From: Adiantum capillus-veneris
Taxonomy: Eukaryota > Streptophyta > Polypodiopsida > Polypodiales > Pteridaceae
Assembly (NCBI GenBank): GCA_014529385.2
Contig: CM043945.1
Coordinates: forward strand, 146,115,741-146,179,740
Reading direction: 5' to 3'
DNA: 64,000 nt
Positions 23,341 through 35,734 of the stretch are shown here, piece by piece. Position 1 is the first letter of the stretch. Every line of letters begins with the position of its first letter. The position numbers and the translations under genes are program-made. The notes beneath the pieces were generated by a model that ran no database searches, was not told the origin of the DNA, and saw nothing but the letters and a program-made list of their open reading frames with translations.

Positions 23341-24660
23341 CCATGATTACAAGAGAGTTGTCACTATCATTCGTTGTGGTAGATTCCTCCTCCTCTGATG
23401 TTGTAGTAGAATTGACGTGGTCACGATCGCGTGTGATTACATTAATAACTCTAGTAATTACACAAAAAAAACACGTGATCACTTTAATTGTTAATGTGAC
23501 TTTGATGATGACCTGCAAAAACCCACAGAGCCGGTTAGCCCACCGGGTAAAAGAATATTCCATGCGGGGCCTACTAGGCTTTTTTATTTTCCCGGCGGGC
23601 CTGCCGAGAAAAATTCAATACCCGACAGGGTCACTGAGAAAATAAAAAAACTCAGTGGGCGTAATTATATATAGTAAACAACATGCTTACCATTGTGCTT
23701 TGACGAGGCAAATACCTGGGGAGTGTATCCGAGTGCCGGGTATTGTCATCTCCTTGTGAATTGATCTAAGGTTACAGAGTCACAGGTCCTTTTGGTTTTG
23801 GCTGAATGTAATTCTTAATTCGGTAACCACTTCTAAAAATATTTAATTCCCTTATTGAACATAAAGGTACGAAATTAAAACAATTAAAAAATTTAAAAGT
23901 CAGTTCATTGCGAGAAAGGCATTGGTCCAAATAAATGAGGGTTGTAATTGGTTTTCAAAGATGAGCATATACAAATGTTGAGTCGATAGTCAAGGGTTGG
24001 ATGTCCTGTACTAGTGTAATGGACATATAAAGATCCTTAAAGTCTTGTATTTTTCACTATCATAGATTTGAGTTGATATACATTGTCACTGCACAATATA
24101 AGAGATATAATCCTTAATTGGGTAAAAATAGCTTTTATATATTGAATTGGTTGCATAAGGGGGCTACAATCCTTGACTTGGTACAAGCAGTCCTCAATTG
24201 TGTGATTATATTGAAGATTTTTTTGCGTTATTTCATGCATTGGTTTATACAGAGAGTGCATTATGTAATATTAAAGATTATTAGTTTATGACATGACCAA
24301 TCATAGATTTTATTGCTTTCGTGTGTTTTTTGCAAATAACTAACATCGTTCATATTAGAAGTTGATTATTCTTTGTAGCATTTGAAACTAGATGTTTCTT
24401 ATTGTTTGCAAATCAAAGAGGACGTATAAATAATCATTATAATAATAATTGCATATTTATTGTACCGTGTAGAGAGTGCATTGCAATGTGTACGTTTGCT
24501 TACAACATAGGTGATCGATATGTGGATTGACTAGCGTGCATTGCAAATCTCATATCGTACAGATTTGATTACTTTCCTAGTAAATGAAAATTTTAATATA
24601 TATTGAAAAGAAGAAAATTGTATTAAAAATTAAACATTTAGTTCTTTTGTCTTCAATTTT
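23341..24660. other. AT-rich sequence with an inverted GCCCAC...GTGGGC motif
   Basis: At 23537-23660, GCCCACCGGGTA near one side mirrors ACTCAGTGGGC on the other, with CCGGCGGGCC-type motifs between, resembling a small transposon end. Nothing else is supported. Confidence 0.35.
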
Positions 24661-24672
24661 AATTTAAAAGCA

Positions 24673-26111
24673 ATGGAGCAAAATGTTGGCACAAGTGGTA
24701 CGAAGAAGCCAAAGAATTAAAAAATCTCATGGCAAAGAGTGGGATTATGCTCACAACATATGCAGTCGATATATGGAATGGCAATGAAAATTTTGTCTCA
24801 CAAAAAAATCAGGCGGTGCACTTCGTATCAGGGACCATTTTCTGGGTAGCGTTAAAAAGAGTTGTAAGAAATGTGAACATCCTCAGGCACCTGCAATTGC
24901 AAAGCATTTGAGAGGAGAGATCGCCAAAAAAGGTGGCCAGAGACACCAGATATATAGCTTTGTTATGGATGCAAGACAAGAGTAGTCAGAGCCAAATATT
25001 AACTCTGCTGATCCTGTGGTGACACCAACTAACGTTGGAGAACAGCCTTCACAGGGAGAGAAAATATCAAACAACATTCCTTTAAAGCGTCACAAACAAT
25101 GAAGATGGACTTGGTCAAATGCATCAAAAGTCATTGTATCAAAGCTTTTGGATGTAGTCTCTAGAAGAAACACAAACTGCACTTGCCAAAGCAATTTTCT
25201 TCACTGGAAGTGCTCTAGTCTTGGTAGACAGCAATCATTGGAAGGCTGCTTGGAACAAAATTGATGAATTTGGCCCAGGATTTTTAACTCCATCTTATCA
25301 TACGATACGAATTGTTCTCCTAGAAAAATGCTACATTGAAGTCAAAGAGCATGTTGGCAAAATAATACTTTGAAATATTTAGCTTTTAGGATGTCCAATT
25401 GTGAGTGATGGTTGGTCAAATGTTCAAAAAAGACCACTGATCAATGTAATGTTGGTTTGTCGAAGGGGAGAAACGTTCATAAAGTCGATTGACAGTTCTG
25501 GTGCAATTAAAAGTGGCAAATACATTTTTGAGGTCTTGATTAATGTAATCAAAGAAATTGGTGTTGAACATGTCGTTCAAGTAGTAATGGATAACGCAAA
25601 GAATTGTAAAAACGCTAGTAAATTAATAAAGAAGTGCTTTCCATATATTTTTGCCAATGGTTGTAATATGCACAGCTTAAACTTGATGCTGAAGTATTGG
25701 TACACTAGTGAAGAAACCACATGGTTTGCCAAAATAATTGACACGGTACGTCAAGTTGTGAAATTTATCTTGTAACGACAAAGAGTGCTCAATTTGTACA
25801 GAATGCGCATGTCAATGATGTTGAAACTTCCTGCTGAAACTCGATTTTGTACGCATTTTTATACATTGGAATCACTTCTCCGTAATAAGTACGTTGCGAT
25901 TGACACTTTCAATTGCACGGCTGTTGATGAATGGCAGCTTGAGCAGAAAGAAAAAGTGATAGAGAAAATTATATGTCTACGTGGTAACATAAACAAGGCT
26001 ACTTGGTGGAGGAGTGTAATGGTTGCATACCATGTAATGATGCCCGTTATGTTCGTGAATTGCAACCTTGATCAAAAGGCACCAAATATGGGCAAAGCAT
26101 ATATGCCATAA
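24673..26111 (+). pseudogene. hAT-family transposase (BED finger, DUF659), decayed
   Basis: In pieces over about 1.4 kb. The N-terminal part (about 24750-24930, reading through stops) has the BED-finger pattern with CKKCEHPQAPAIAKHLRGEI. Next FFTGSALVLVDSNHWKAAWN precedes DUF659: MSDGWSNVQKRPLINVML, VVQVVMDNAKNCKNASKLI and CNMHSLNLMLK (25401-25775). After a stop, LYRMRMSMMLKLPAETRFCT and the following helix-rich frame (25785-26111) match the next hAT segment. The C-terminal dimerisation region is missing. hAT transposases cut and paste their element with 8-bp target duplications; I did not find terminal repeats. Stops at several points make it non-functional. Confidence 0.75.
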
Positions 26112-26515
26112 CTCTTAGTGTAAGGTCCTCATAGAGAAAAATTTGAGTCAATTTGAGTAAGGGAGAGACACGTTTTCATTGTTCTAAATTTTTCACTTGC
26201 ACCATTCACTTGAGGTGTGCCTCCTTATGTTTGGTAAATACCAAACTTAGAAATTTTGACACTTGTCAACCAACCATGGCTTGGTTCTACTCTTCCAATC
26301 CTAGTTGGCTTAGTCCACCTCATACAAGGAGGCCGCCACGTCACCAAAGGTCCATGTCTTCACCATGTTTCACCTTCCACATCACCATAGTCAACACTTA
26401 GACTGCAACACTTGGCATGCAAGGTGGCACTGGAGGGTGGTGGGTGAGTTGGCAATTAGAGTGACATGGCACCCACCACTGGAGGGTGGTGGGTGAGTCT
26501 TCAAAACCCACTTTG
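26112..26515. other. Spacer between hAT remnant and LINE
   Basis: No gene. It includes two copies of ACTGGAGGGTGGTGGGTGAG about 56 bases apart (26428 and 26478). Confidence 0.4.
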
Positions 26516-26529
26516 GCATGTCCGGAGTT

Positions 26530-26805
26530 ATGGTCTATGGAGCACATAGAGTGGGGAAGCAAGGAGCTCCTCGCTCGGGAGAACGGCCAATTGTATGCAC
26601 CATGCCGGATGAGACCAAGTGAAAGATTATCCTTGATAATAGTTGGATCTATTTGAGGGATACAAAATGTTTTGTATGTGAAGATCGCACTATTAAGCAA
26701 CAAAATATGCGTCGCAAGGCATATGAGGAAAAGAATAATAAAAACAAGGAGATCTCTCATGAAGAAAATGTGCCCAAGGAGGAGGCAAGTCTCTCAAGCA
26801 AATAG
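26530..26805 (+). pseudogene. LINE ORF1 remnant (C-terminal domain)
   Basis: In the frame starting at 26521, AHRVGKQGAPRSGERPIVC, then a TGA at 26620-26622, then KIILDNSWIYLRDTKCFV and TIKQQNMRRKAYEEKNNK align in order with the C-terminal domain of ORF1 in the first LINE (KAWRVGKK ... RALILRF ... IFLGDDLTL ... AAREKGK). It ends at TAG 26803-26805, and the same frame continues directly into ORF2. The N-terminal coiled coil is lost. Confidence 0.6.
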
Positions 26806-29362
26806 GGATGCGTGACCTATGAGACCGAGTTACAATTGAAAATATGCTTTTGGAATTGTAATGGATACCCATGGAATGCGGGGGTTGGCATTGATGAACT
26901 AACAAGAAAAGCCGATGTTGTACTTCTTGTTGAAACTTGGGAGCATGATACACAAAGGATTAACGGCTTGGAGGATTACAATGTACATTCATTGATGTGG
27001 TCAAAGAATCTCAAGCAACGAAGAGGACAAGGAGGGTTAGCATGTATGGTTGAGAAAGGATTGGAAGATTTTGTATCAATTGTGAAAGATGACAAGTACA
27101 AACGTTATGTATGGCTGAAAATTATGACACCAAAAAGAGCACCCATTTTTGTAGCCGGTTGCTACATTCCTCATCATGATTCTCCCTTTTATGCTTGCAT
27201 GGATAGAGATCAACCATTTTCTGATTTGGAAGAGGACATTGCTTATTTCAAAGGTGAAGGTGATATTATTGTATTTGGGGATATGAATGCTCGCACAAAA
27301 CATTGCAACATGATACTCAACAATTTGATATGCCATACATTTCAAGGGATTTGGAGGAAGTTCACTTGTATGATCGTACTTCAATGGATGAGAAAGAGCC
27401 GGATCACTATGGAAAGTTACTTTTACACATGTGTAATAGCACGGGTATGCTCATTGCCAATGGTGTATCTTTGTAGAGTGGAACCAATGGATTTACATGT
27501 AGGAGACATAATGGGGATAGTGTGATTGACTATATGCTACTCTCTGAAGCCATCATGTATCGCATAAAGAGTTTTATGTTTGGTCAATGGACCCCGGAAT
27601 CCGACCATCGCACTTTATGTATTGACCTTTCATGTGGAGAAGCAACTAAGCATGATAATCTCAGCCAATGGAAAGAGAAGTTATCACTATGTATGGATTT
27701 CAAACGGGCACCAATGTACATTGAAATGGTTGAGCAAAAATTATGGATGACAAAACTTCAATGTGATGCACCATTGGAAACTAAATGGGAAGCTTTCAAG
27801 AAAGCTATTTGTTCTTGTGCGGAAGAATGCTTTGCCATAAAGCATCTCCATGGTATCAACAAAGATAGATCACGCAAAAGGTGGTTTGATAAAGAATGTC
27901 AAGATGCTCGAAAGTCCTTGATAAAGCTTGATGCAACTATGGACAAAGACAACTATCAAAGTCATTTGCATACATACAAGGCATTGATTCAAAAGAAGAG
28001 AAGAAGATGGGAAGTAAAGCAACAAGAATTTCAAGTCCAAGAAAAGGCACATGCATGTGGAAGATTTTGGAGAAACTTGAGAGGCAAGCGGGTTGAGAAT
28101 TTTGGTAACTTGAGTCTAGTGGATATGTACACACATTGTAGGCAATTATATGAGCAAGCAAATACTGAAAAAATGCCATTTTATGGTTCACTCCCATGTA
28201 TGCCGTCTTTTTTTACTATTGAGGATGTATGCGGTGGGCTTGAAAAGTTGGCCACTCGCAAAGCGGGAGATCTTCAAGGTATCAAGCTGGAGATGATCAA
28301 ATGGACGGGAGATTTTACCCATGAGTGGATGTGTGATATGTTCAACCTTGCACTTCAACATGGTATGCCTTATGATTGGAGTACTAATTGGGTTAAGCCT
28401 TTGCATAAAGGAGGGGATGTAAAGAATGTAAGCAACTACCGGACTATAATGATTGGGTCTCTTATGGAAAAGTTGTTTGGGTGCATAATGGAGATGAAAT
28501 TGAGTGATTGGGCTGAAGAGAATGACAAGCGTGCAAAGGGACAAGCGGGTTTTCGTCGATGCCATAGCACCATTGATCATCTTGTCACTCTTCGTGTTCT
28601 CATGGAGGAAAGTCGGTTGAAAGGCAAGCGATTGTATTGTTGTTTTGTGGACTTTAAGAAAGCCTTTGATATGATTCCACGTAACAATTTGTGGAGAAGG
28701 ATGGAAGAACTCCAAGTGCCAAGTGAGTTTATGCTTGCGGTTTCTCGAATCTATGAGAAGGTGATTTGTCAATTGCGCATGGGAAGAGAAATTTCAAAAA
28801 TTTTTGTAAGCGCTATTGGGGTTAAACAAGGATGTCCATTGTCACCAACTCTCTTTGGTCTATGCGTCGATCAATTGGAACAAATGGTACTTGACTTTAT
28901 GCAAGAAGAAGGCATTGAAGAGGTCACTATTTGCAATGCGGTAATCATGCTTTTGTTGTATGCGGATGATGTAGTGCTTCTAGCACACATTTTAGAAGAT
29001 GCACAAAAGCTTATGGTTGTCCTTGAGAACTTTTGCTTGCATAGTGGGCTGATTGTAAATGAATCCAAAACAAAGGTTATGCTTGTGAAAACCAACCATA
29101 AGGAGAAGCCATGCATTGTGTACAACAACGAGACACTTGAAGTTGTTGAGAGCTTTAAGTACCTTGGCCTTGAGGTTCCATCCAATCACAAGTGGCATGA
29201 ATGTGCTATGCGTCGTTTGGAAGTGGGAAAGAGAGCATATTATGCATTTGAGAACATGTGTAATGCGGGAAACATCAAGTGTTGGGTTCTCAAGAAGTAT
29301 CTTTTTGATGCATTGGTGACACCGGTTCTTCTTTATGGAGTTGAAGTGTGGGGCGGGAGCAT
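26806..29362 (+). pseudogene. LINE ORF2, endonuclease and reverse transcriptase, interrupted
   Basis: Endonuclease: ICFWNCNGYPW, VVLLVETWEHD and IIVFGDMNARTKH. The frame shifts near 27309 and a TAG lies at 27474-27476. From 27522 a long frame covers the rest of the endonuclease (the SDHRTL histidine motif) and the reverse transcriptase: FVDFKKAFDMI, GVKQGCPLSPTLFGLCVDQL and YADD (28959-28970). Coding stops matching at 29362, inside the VEVWGGSI region that the first LINE also has (VQVWGPSV), because a CACTA element is inserted. Removing the insertion would leave the reading frame unchanged at that point. Confidence 0.88.
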
Positions 29363-29645
29363 CACTACAAGAGGTTGTGTGCTCTTGTGACGCTGTTAGC
29401 GACGGAAATACATTGGGTTTTTATAACCCCCGGCGTCGCTAAAACCGTCGCTACGAGCGTCGCTACGAGAGCGTCGCTATAGGCGTCACTATAGACGTCG
29501 CTATATGCGTCTCTATCAGCGTCGCTATATAGCGATGCATATAGCGACGCCTATAGCGACGGTCTCACAGAAGACTATAGCGACGCTCATAGCGACGCTA
29601 CAGAGCCATAAATAGCGACGCTTATAGCGACGCCCGAGAGAATAT
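29363..29645. repeat. Left sub-terminal repeats of CACTA element 1
   Basis: Some twenty copies of GCGTCGCTA or its reverse complement in both orientations between 29390 and 29635, such as ATAGCGACGC. In En/Spm, the TNPA protein binds such sub-terminal repeats. The other end (36840-36950) carries the same motif, with an inverted pair around 36862-36905. Confidence 0.88.
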
Positions 29646-29988
29646 TTTTTTGGTGGCAGGGCATTCACCCATCAACCATATTGTACTTGATTCACTTTTT
29701 TAAAAAAAGTGCAAAGGTAAATAAGAGACCCAAAATAGTCACCCACAAGACGCATTGTTTGCAAAATTGACAATTGTACACATCATAAGCAAAATGAATT
29801 GATTGGCAAATGTAATAATGACAATTGTACAACATCATAGGCATAAAGAATTTATTGGAAAAAGGAACTGCGGTGACAAATGTAATAATATACATGGTTC
29901 AAAAAGACGTATAAAATCCGTCTCATGATACATAAGCTATGAGAAACCCTAAACTAATGCTATCTAGCTACGGCTAAACTGACGTCGT

Positions 29989-31302
29989 TTAGTCAGACGT
30001 CTCATCGCGTCCAAGCGGCGTATCTGTCGGATTCTGCAAAAAAAGACAATAAGACAGTTTTCAGTAAATATAAACATATAACGACATTTATAAAATAATA
30101 CAAAAAATAAAAAAGAGTAAACCCTAATACTAACCATGCCGCCGCGAGAACTGAGAATGTCCATCAGGGCGTTTAAGCCCTTCCTGCCTGCGTACTCGCG
30201 CTCGTACGGTGTGGGATCACGTCCTGTCATCGACCACTGTCAAAACATACAAAGATTTCATTATGTTAGAACTAAAAAACTCATAAACCCTAAACTATCG
30301 AACATGCATAAAGAGCAATGTGAAAAGACATACAAAATCGGCCTCAAATGATGCCCATCCACCGCTCCCCAAGTGGTGCGAGCTCCCTGCCTCTACTCGC
30401 GCTCTGGCTGCATCCTTTTGTTGCTTCCACTTGTCGGGATTCTCGCGCGCTGCTTTCTTCGCATTCTTCCAATCTTCTTTGGCCAGCCAATCTGGCCTGT
30501 TCCACCCATTCTTGATTGCTTTTTGCACTTCGGAACGCTTGTGTTTGCAGTATTCGCGCATTCGAATCTTCATCAGGTCTTCATTGAAGCGCTGATCCCG
30601 TGTTGGAACGGGAAACTCATCATGAAGTATGCTGATGACTCTGTTTTTTAAATCACTTGGTACTTCACTCCATTTGTTTAGTATATAGTGTCTAAACAGC
30701 TGAGAGCAAAGACCACGCATGCGCGAGATCACCTTCTTGCCGTCATCATCCATGATGATGCCGCCGCTGATGTCGACGGAGTAAGGCAAGCCCTCTGGCC
30801 GGTGATGTGTGAACCTGGGTGTCCCGGCAGGGGTCTCTAGCGGCGTGTCGATGGGGGTACGGACGTCAGGTGTCTCCACCGGCGTCTGGGCCCCGAAGCG
30901 AGGAGTGTCGAGTGGGGTGGCTCTTGGCGGAGTAGGTAGAGGTGTGTAGCTTCTAGGAACAGTCAGCCGTGCAAAACCTGGCGTAGACGGCGATGCTGTG
31001 GCTGGTGTGGGGGCGGGCAAAGAAGGGGAGGGTAAAGAGCCTCGTCGAACACGAGGCGGTGTGGAGGCATCGGTGGTGGAATCCCCACAACAACCGCCAC
31101 CGCCACCACTAGAGCGCCGGTGTCTAGACGAGTGTGACGCTCGTCTCGTCGACGCCGAAGCTTCGGAGCGCGCCGAATGCTCTGAAAGAGAGGTAGATGC
31201 GGATGGTGTAGGAACGCGCGATGATGCGCCAGAGCGATGACGCTCCACGTACCACTGTCTCTGCTGCGGTGACAAAGAAGAAAGAAACTCCTCATCATCC
31301 AT
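29989..31302 (-). CDS. TNPA-like CACTA protein (plant transposase 24 family), 3 exons
   Basis: Proposed exons 31302-30334, 30236-30135 and 30033-29989 give 371 residues. Both introns have GT...AG ends (GTATGT...GACAG and GTTAGT...GCAG) and keep phase 0. N-terminus MDDEEFLSSLSPQQRQWYVE; then a Ser/Arg-rich part with SSGGGGGCCGDST, a Thr-Pro-rich part with repeated TP steps, and a C-terminal domain (about residues 180-345) typical of the Ptta/En/Spm plant transposase family: SQLFRHYILNKWSEVPSDLK, NRPDWLAKEDWKNAKKAARE, SSHHLGSGGWASFE, then TGRDPTPYEREY after the first intron. Such proteins bind sub-terminal repeats and assist excision. An acceptor-like GCAG directly upstream of the ATG suggests a spliced leader, possibly shared with the transposase transcript. 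Confidence 0.75.
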
Positions 31303-31499
31303 ACCTGCATTAAACACACGAATATTTAAACTTAATATTGAATGAATAGAGTAGACAATGACGCAAAGACCATTAAATACAATGACGTAATGACGCATAT
31401 AAATACAATGACGCAATGAATCGAGTGATAGAAGAGGCAAGTCGAAAACAGAGCTTTTATAGCACGGAGCAAAATTGTTCAAATACAATATTTGTGGCT

Positions 31500-34400
31500 T
31501 TAAGAGATCTCTCTCTCATCCTCGCATAACTCAGCATAACTTCCTATATCTATATAGAGCTCTCCGTTTAAACACATATCCTCTGTTTCATTTTGTAGCT
31601 CCTCTGCATGCACCCCATATAGAGTAGTAGCATCTTGATGCTCGTCTGGCACCACCGCAGCCGCTTCTGATTGAGCATCTTCTCTAATCTCCTCCATTGA
31701 TGTCGTTGTGATTGGCACATGGTAGCCTTCATACGTCCTTGCACTACGAGGGGCTACCTCTATGACGTACCACCAGTTTGATGTAGACTTTGTAGGATGA
31801 AATACTACCTGCCAGAGCCACATAACTTACATGAGAGCTTTCAAGCACATAACTTGTAAAAGGGGGATGTTAACTATTTATATACTTACTTGTTCACAAT
31901 GCTCGGGTAGTACGAAAGTGTCTCTTAGGTCAGTCCATTTCTTAGTAGAATCCACCTCAAGAAAACCAGACTCTCCTCTACGCACAGTAGCGTTGCGACC
32001 CTCCATGATTATCTTGAACCATTGCACGTCGAATAAGTCGACAAAAAATCCTCTGTAATCGATCCTCAAAATCTCTTGCAGCGTGCCGAAGTAAGTGAGT
32101 TCCGCCACCACAGGATCTGCATCAGAGGAACGTCGTCGACTAGACTGTTCAAATTTTGCCATGATTCCACAATCTTGAGTAAAACGCTTTTTGTCGATTC
32201 GTTCCACCCTAAAATGTCGACCTTTACACCATGCTGCTGTGTATGACTTATACTACAACGAACAAAGATTATGAGTGGCCGTTCAAACGTTTATAAATAA
32301 AGTCACTTGCTAGTCGTACATTGCAAACTTACCTTGGTCGCGCAACCCCGAGAGTACTCCCACTCTTCTTCAGTCACTTCGTCACCGCATTGTTGTGCGC
32401 TTTTCAATTGGTTGTGCAACCATCTTAAGCTCATGAAGGTTGGTAGGCTCTCCAGAACCGCTGGATAGTGCATCGGTGGTCGTCTTCCCCGTCTCCACTC
32501 GATTCGTGCCCTTTGTCGCTCTTGCTTTGCATCCTCATATTGTGAAATCCACTTTTGCATCACTGGATTGTGAAGCATGCAAAATCGATTGATTTTAGCC
32601 TCTAGATCTTCCGTCATCTTCTTCTCAACACCGAGATTGCACATGACAATCCCAGATATGCGCTCATCATCTATGGTTCGCCATAGCGTGTCCCGGGATT
32701 TATCAAATCCGTCTAGCCACTCTCCAATGTACACTAGGGACTCTGATACCAACCAACCTTCTGCCATGCTACCCTCCGGACGTGCCTTTTGACGCACATA
32801 TCCCTTAAGCGTTTTCATGAAACGCTCTAAGAAGAACATCCATCTGGAATGAACTGTGCCAGCTATTTCCACCTCATCAACTATGTGAACAAGAAGATGC
32901 ACCTGAATGGTTAGCATTGTAGTAGGAAAATGTTTCTCAAACATGCACACAAGCTCCGCAGCATTTATTTTGGCGAATGGTATGGAGTCTACGTCGATCT
33001 CCTTTTGTGAGATCCATTGCACCAGCTTTGCAAGTTTGTAGATTGTGTTACGGATGTCGAGAGACAAACATCCCTCAATGGCAACCGGTAAGATAAATTG
33101 TAAAGTATGTGTAGCAATGATATTAAAGTCCACATTTTATGCAATGATATTAAAGTCCACTATGAACGTACCTGACACATTTTATGCCAATCGTGTGACT
33201 TCAAACTGGTAAGCTTTCCTTCTTTAGTAAAACACGTTCGGAGCGAGTGCATTACGCCAGTGGGGGTCCGCAAAGATCGAATGGCCTCTTTTACTTTGCG
33301 TTCTTGGGCTCCTGTGAAAATCCATGGTGCTTTAGGGAGTTTTATCGATCCATCAAACGCTGTTTGCGGCCAATATTGCTCCATACGATCCACATTTCTA
33401 AGGTCAACTCTGGCTCCCAAAGTATCTTTCTTGCCGGTCAAATGGTCCCATAGTAGATTACCCACATTCTTGAATATGTGCATTGGATCGAGCAAGTGAT
33501 TGATCACGAGTCGGGGCCAGTATGGTAACTCGTACCATAGAGATAGTCTCTTCATCCCTGGAGGCAATCCGTCATCGCACATCTCCTTCTGCTCTAACCA
33601 TGCTTGTGCAGACATCCTTGGTGGCTCTCTTCCCAAAAAGCCGTCGCGTAACACATGATTCTCTGGAAGATACGCTTGATGACCTTCGTAGATTTGCTTC
33701 TTCAGTGAGGGTGCCCTACGTGCATTCAGTCTAGGTCCACATGTGACACATGCTCTGTATCCGCTTGTTTGAAGCCCTGCATATATACACATGATAATAG
33801 ATCAACTATGGGAAAAAACAAGATTTACTGTGTCTGAGTGAGGAGTGTCAATAGATCACCTGAGCATTCTATTAGCCCGGGATAGTCATGCATGGTCCAC
33901 ATTAGAATACCTCTGATCAAAGCATTCCGTCGTCCTGTGTGTCGGCTCATATCCACCACCTCTATGCCAATCCACAATTGTTGTAGCTCTTCCAATAGTG
34001 GACGAAGATACACATCCATATTCCCCACTTTATATCGCCCTGGCACAATCAAGCTTAGCCATAGGTGCCCCTTCTTCGTAGTCAACCACGGGGGAATGTT
34101 GTAGTTGACGATGACAATGGGCCATACACTGTAAGATGTTGATCTTTGACCAAATGGATTTACGCCATCCATAGCCAGGCCTAAGCGCAAATTTCGAGCT
34201 TCCCTGGCAAAATCCGACCATGTTCCATCTATATGTTTCCAGGCTGCGCAATCTGCAGGAATTCGTAGCACACCATCCGAAGATTTATTCTCCTCATGCC
34301 ATGATGCTAGGGCGGCCATGGACTTACATTCGAAGAAATGCTTGATGCGAGGAAGCAAAGGAAAATGTCGCAAAACCTTTTGTGGAATTTTTGTCCCGTG

Positions 34401-35228
34401 GAGATCTACTTGATATCTTTCGGAATCACATTTCGGACACTTCTCCATGTCTGTGTATTCCCCTCTGAAAAGAATGCAGTCATTAGGACAAGCGTGGATA
34501 GAATTGTAATCCATCCCCAAGTTTCGCAAAATCTTTCTTGCTTCATCTCGAGAATCTGGCATCACATTGTCAGCTGGTAGTATGTGCTCTTTCAGCAATC
34601 TACACAACATAAAAATATGATACAGTCGTGTAAAAATCTATCAGATCATTATACATTTAGAGTTCTATTAAAGTAAACTAATTGTAATAGATCACCTGAA
34701 AAGCGCTGTGACGCTAGTGTCACTCCATCCAAACTTTGCCTGCATGTTGAGAAGAACCAGGAGTGCTTTCAATCTAGACATACGTGCTCCATTATACAAT
34801 GACGTATCGGCTTCACTTTTCATATCATCATAGATAAGCCTTTCTGAATCCATGATCGTCTCGATCATTTCATCAATCTCGGGCTCAGACATTGCCTCGT
34901 TGGGAATGTGCTCTGCATGATCATCCCCCGAGCTGTCAGAGGCTACATCTTGTGGCCTCACATATGCTGCTTGACCAAAGCGCCTGCGAACACGTCTATT
35001 GGGTTGCAAGATTGCTACTTGTTGGCCAGCGTCAGAGTCCGACGAGTTATAATTGGCAACAACTCGATCTATAATAGATGGATCAAACTCGCCAAATTCG
35101 CGAACGTGCTGCAAAGAAACACGTCTTGTCCGTCGCACAGCATGCTTGCATTGATTACAAGGACATAAGACCCTCGTTGAGAGATAGGTGTTTCGATTGG
35201 ACGGTCCCACATCCTCGTCGCTACTCAT
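31500..35228 (-). CDS. TNPD-like CACTA transposase, 6 exons
   Basis: Exons 35228-34696, 34599-33860, 33776-33172, 33097-32333, 32252-31890 and 31808-31500 give 1,104 codons in one frame. Exon 1: transposase-associated domain with C22-x-C24-x2-C27. Exon 2: zinc ribbon (C215-x4-C219, C232-x2-C235) and TNP2 core with GLAMDGVNPFG. Exon 3: HLLDPMHIFKNVG and LKSHDWHKM. Exon 4: DUF4218 (VHLLVHIVDEVEIAG, KARPEGSMAEGW). Exons 5-6: DUF4216. It would cut the element at its CACTA ends. All introns have GT donors and AG acceptors except intron 3, where the expected acceptor before the FILPV codons reads CAA instead of CAG; a 20-base duplication lies just upstream. That may disable splicing. No stop interrupts the exons. 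Confidence 0.8.
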
Positions 35229-35290
35229 AATGAGGATAAAAAACTTATAACCTGGACAACAAATTTAATATTCTATTGGCATTCTTCGTC

Positions 35291-35293
<3 letters not shown>

Positions 35294-35351
<58 letters not shown>
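35294..35351. repeat. (TC)n microsatellite in the CACTA 1 leader
   Basis: About 58 bases of uninterrupted TC, 70 bases upstream of the transposase start on the minus strand (CT/GA-rich leader). Confidence 0.9.
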
Positions 35352-35352
<1 letters not shown>

Positions 35353-35354
35353 AT

Positions 35355-35459
35355 CTCACATTCTCTAGTCATGTCCAATCCCCGCACACCTCGGTCTAGA
35401 GGTGCACGGAGATCAGAACCACCGGGTTATCATCTCGTCTTTATTGGTCAATACCTATA
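35355..35459 (-). promoter_or_regulatory. CACTA leader block with hairpin (single copy in element 1)
   Basis: About 105 bases that, on the element's coding strand, match three copies in CACTA element 2 (40381-40487, 40491-40594, 40671-40778). The core is a hairpin with arms CACCTC and GAGGTG around six bases. It ends 127 bases before the transposase ATG here, and about 100 bases before the first transposase homology in element 2. Position and conservation suggest a promoter or 5' UTR element; its function is unknown. Confidence 0.6.
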
Positions 35460-35734
35460 TTTGTGGGTACAAGAAATCTACACACCCACGTCTACATGAT
35501 ACTGTATGTAGTGGACAAAATCCCTTTGCCTCTTCTCTAGCTGTAGCACTTCACTTCATCTTAACATCTTTTCACAGTAGATCTTTTCACTGTTCGTCTA
35601 ACTCTAAACCCTAAACCGTAAGTAATTCTTGCGTGGACTCGATCTAACGTAAATAAGCGTAAATCTAAATAAACGTAAATCTAACTAAAAATAAAGCTAA
35701 ATCTAATTTAACGTAAGTCTAATGACTAGAGGTT

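Larger units (their letters stand above)
26516..29362 (+). mobile_element. Second LINE, 5' part (split by CACTA element)
   Basis: A LINE of the same general type as the one at 1-5.9 kb, on the plus strand. It begins inside ORF1 (5' truncated) and runs to 29362, where a CACTA element interrupts ORF2. The remaining 3' part follows at 36975-37850. The CAT bases at 29360-29362 and 36972-36974 are the target duplication of the CACTA insertion. Confidence 0.85.
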
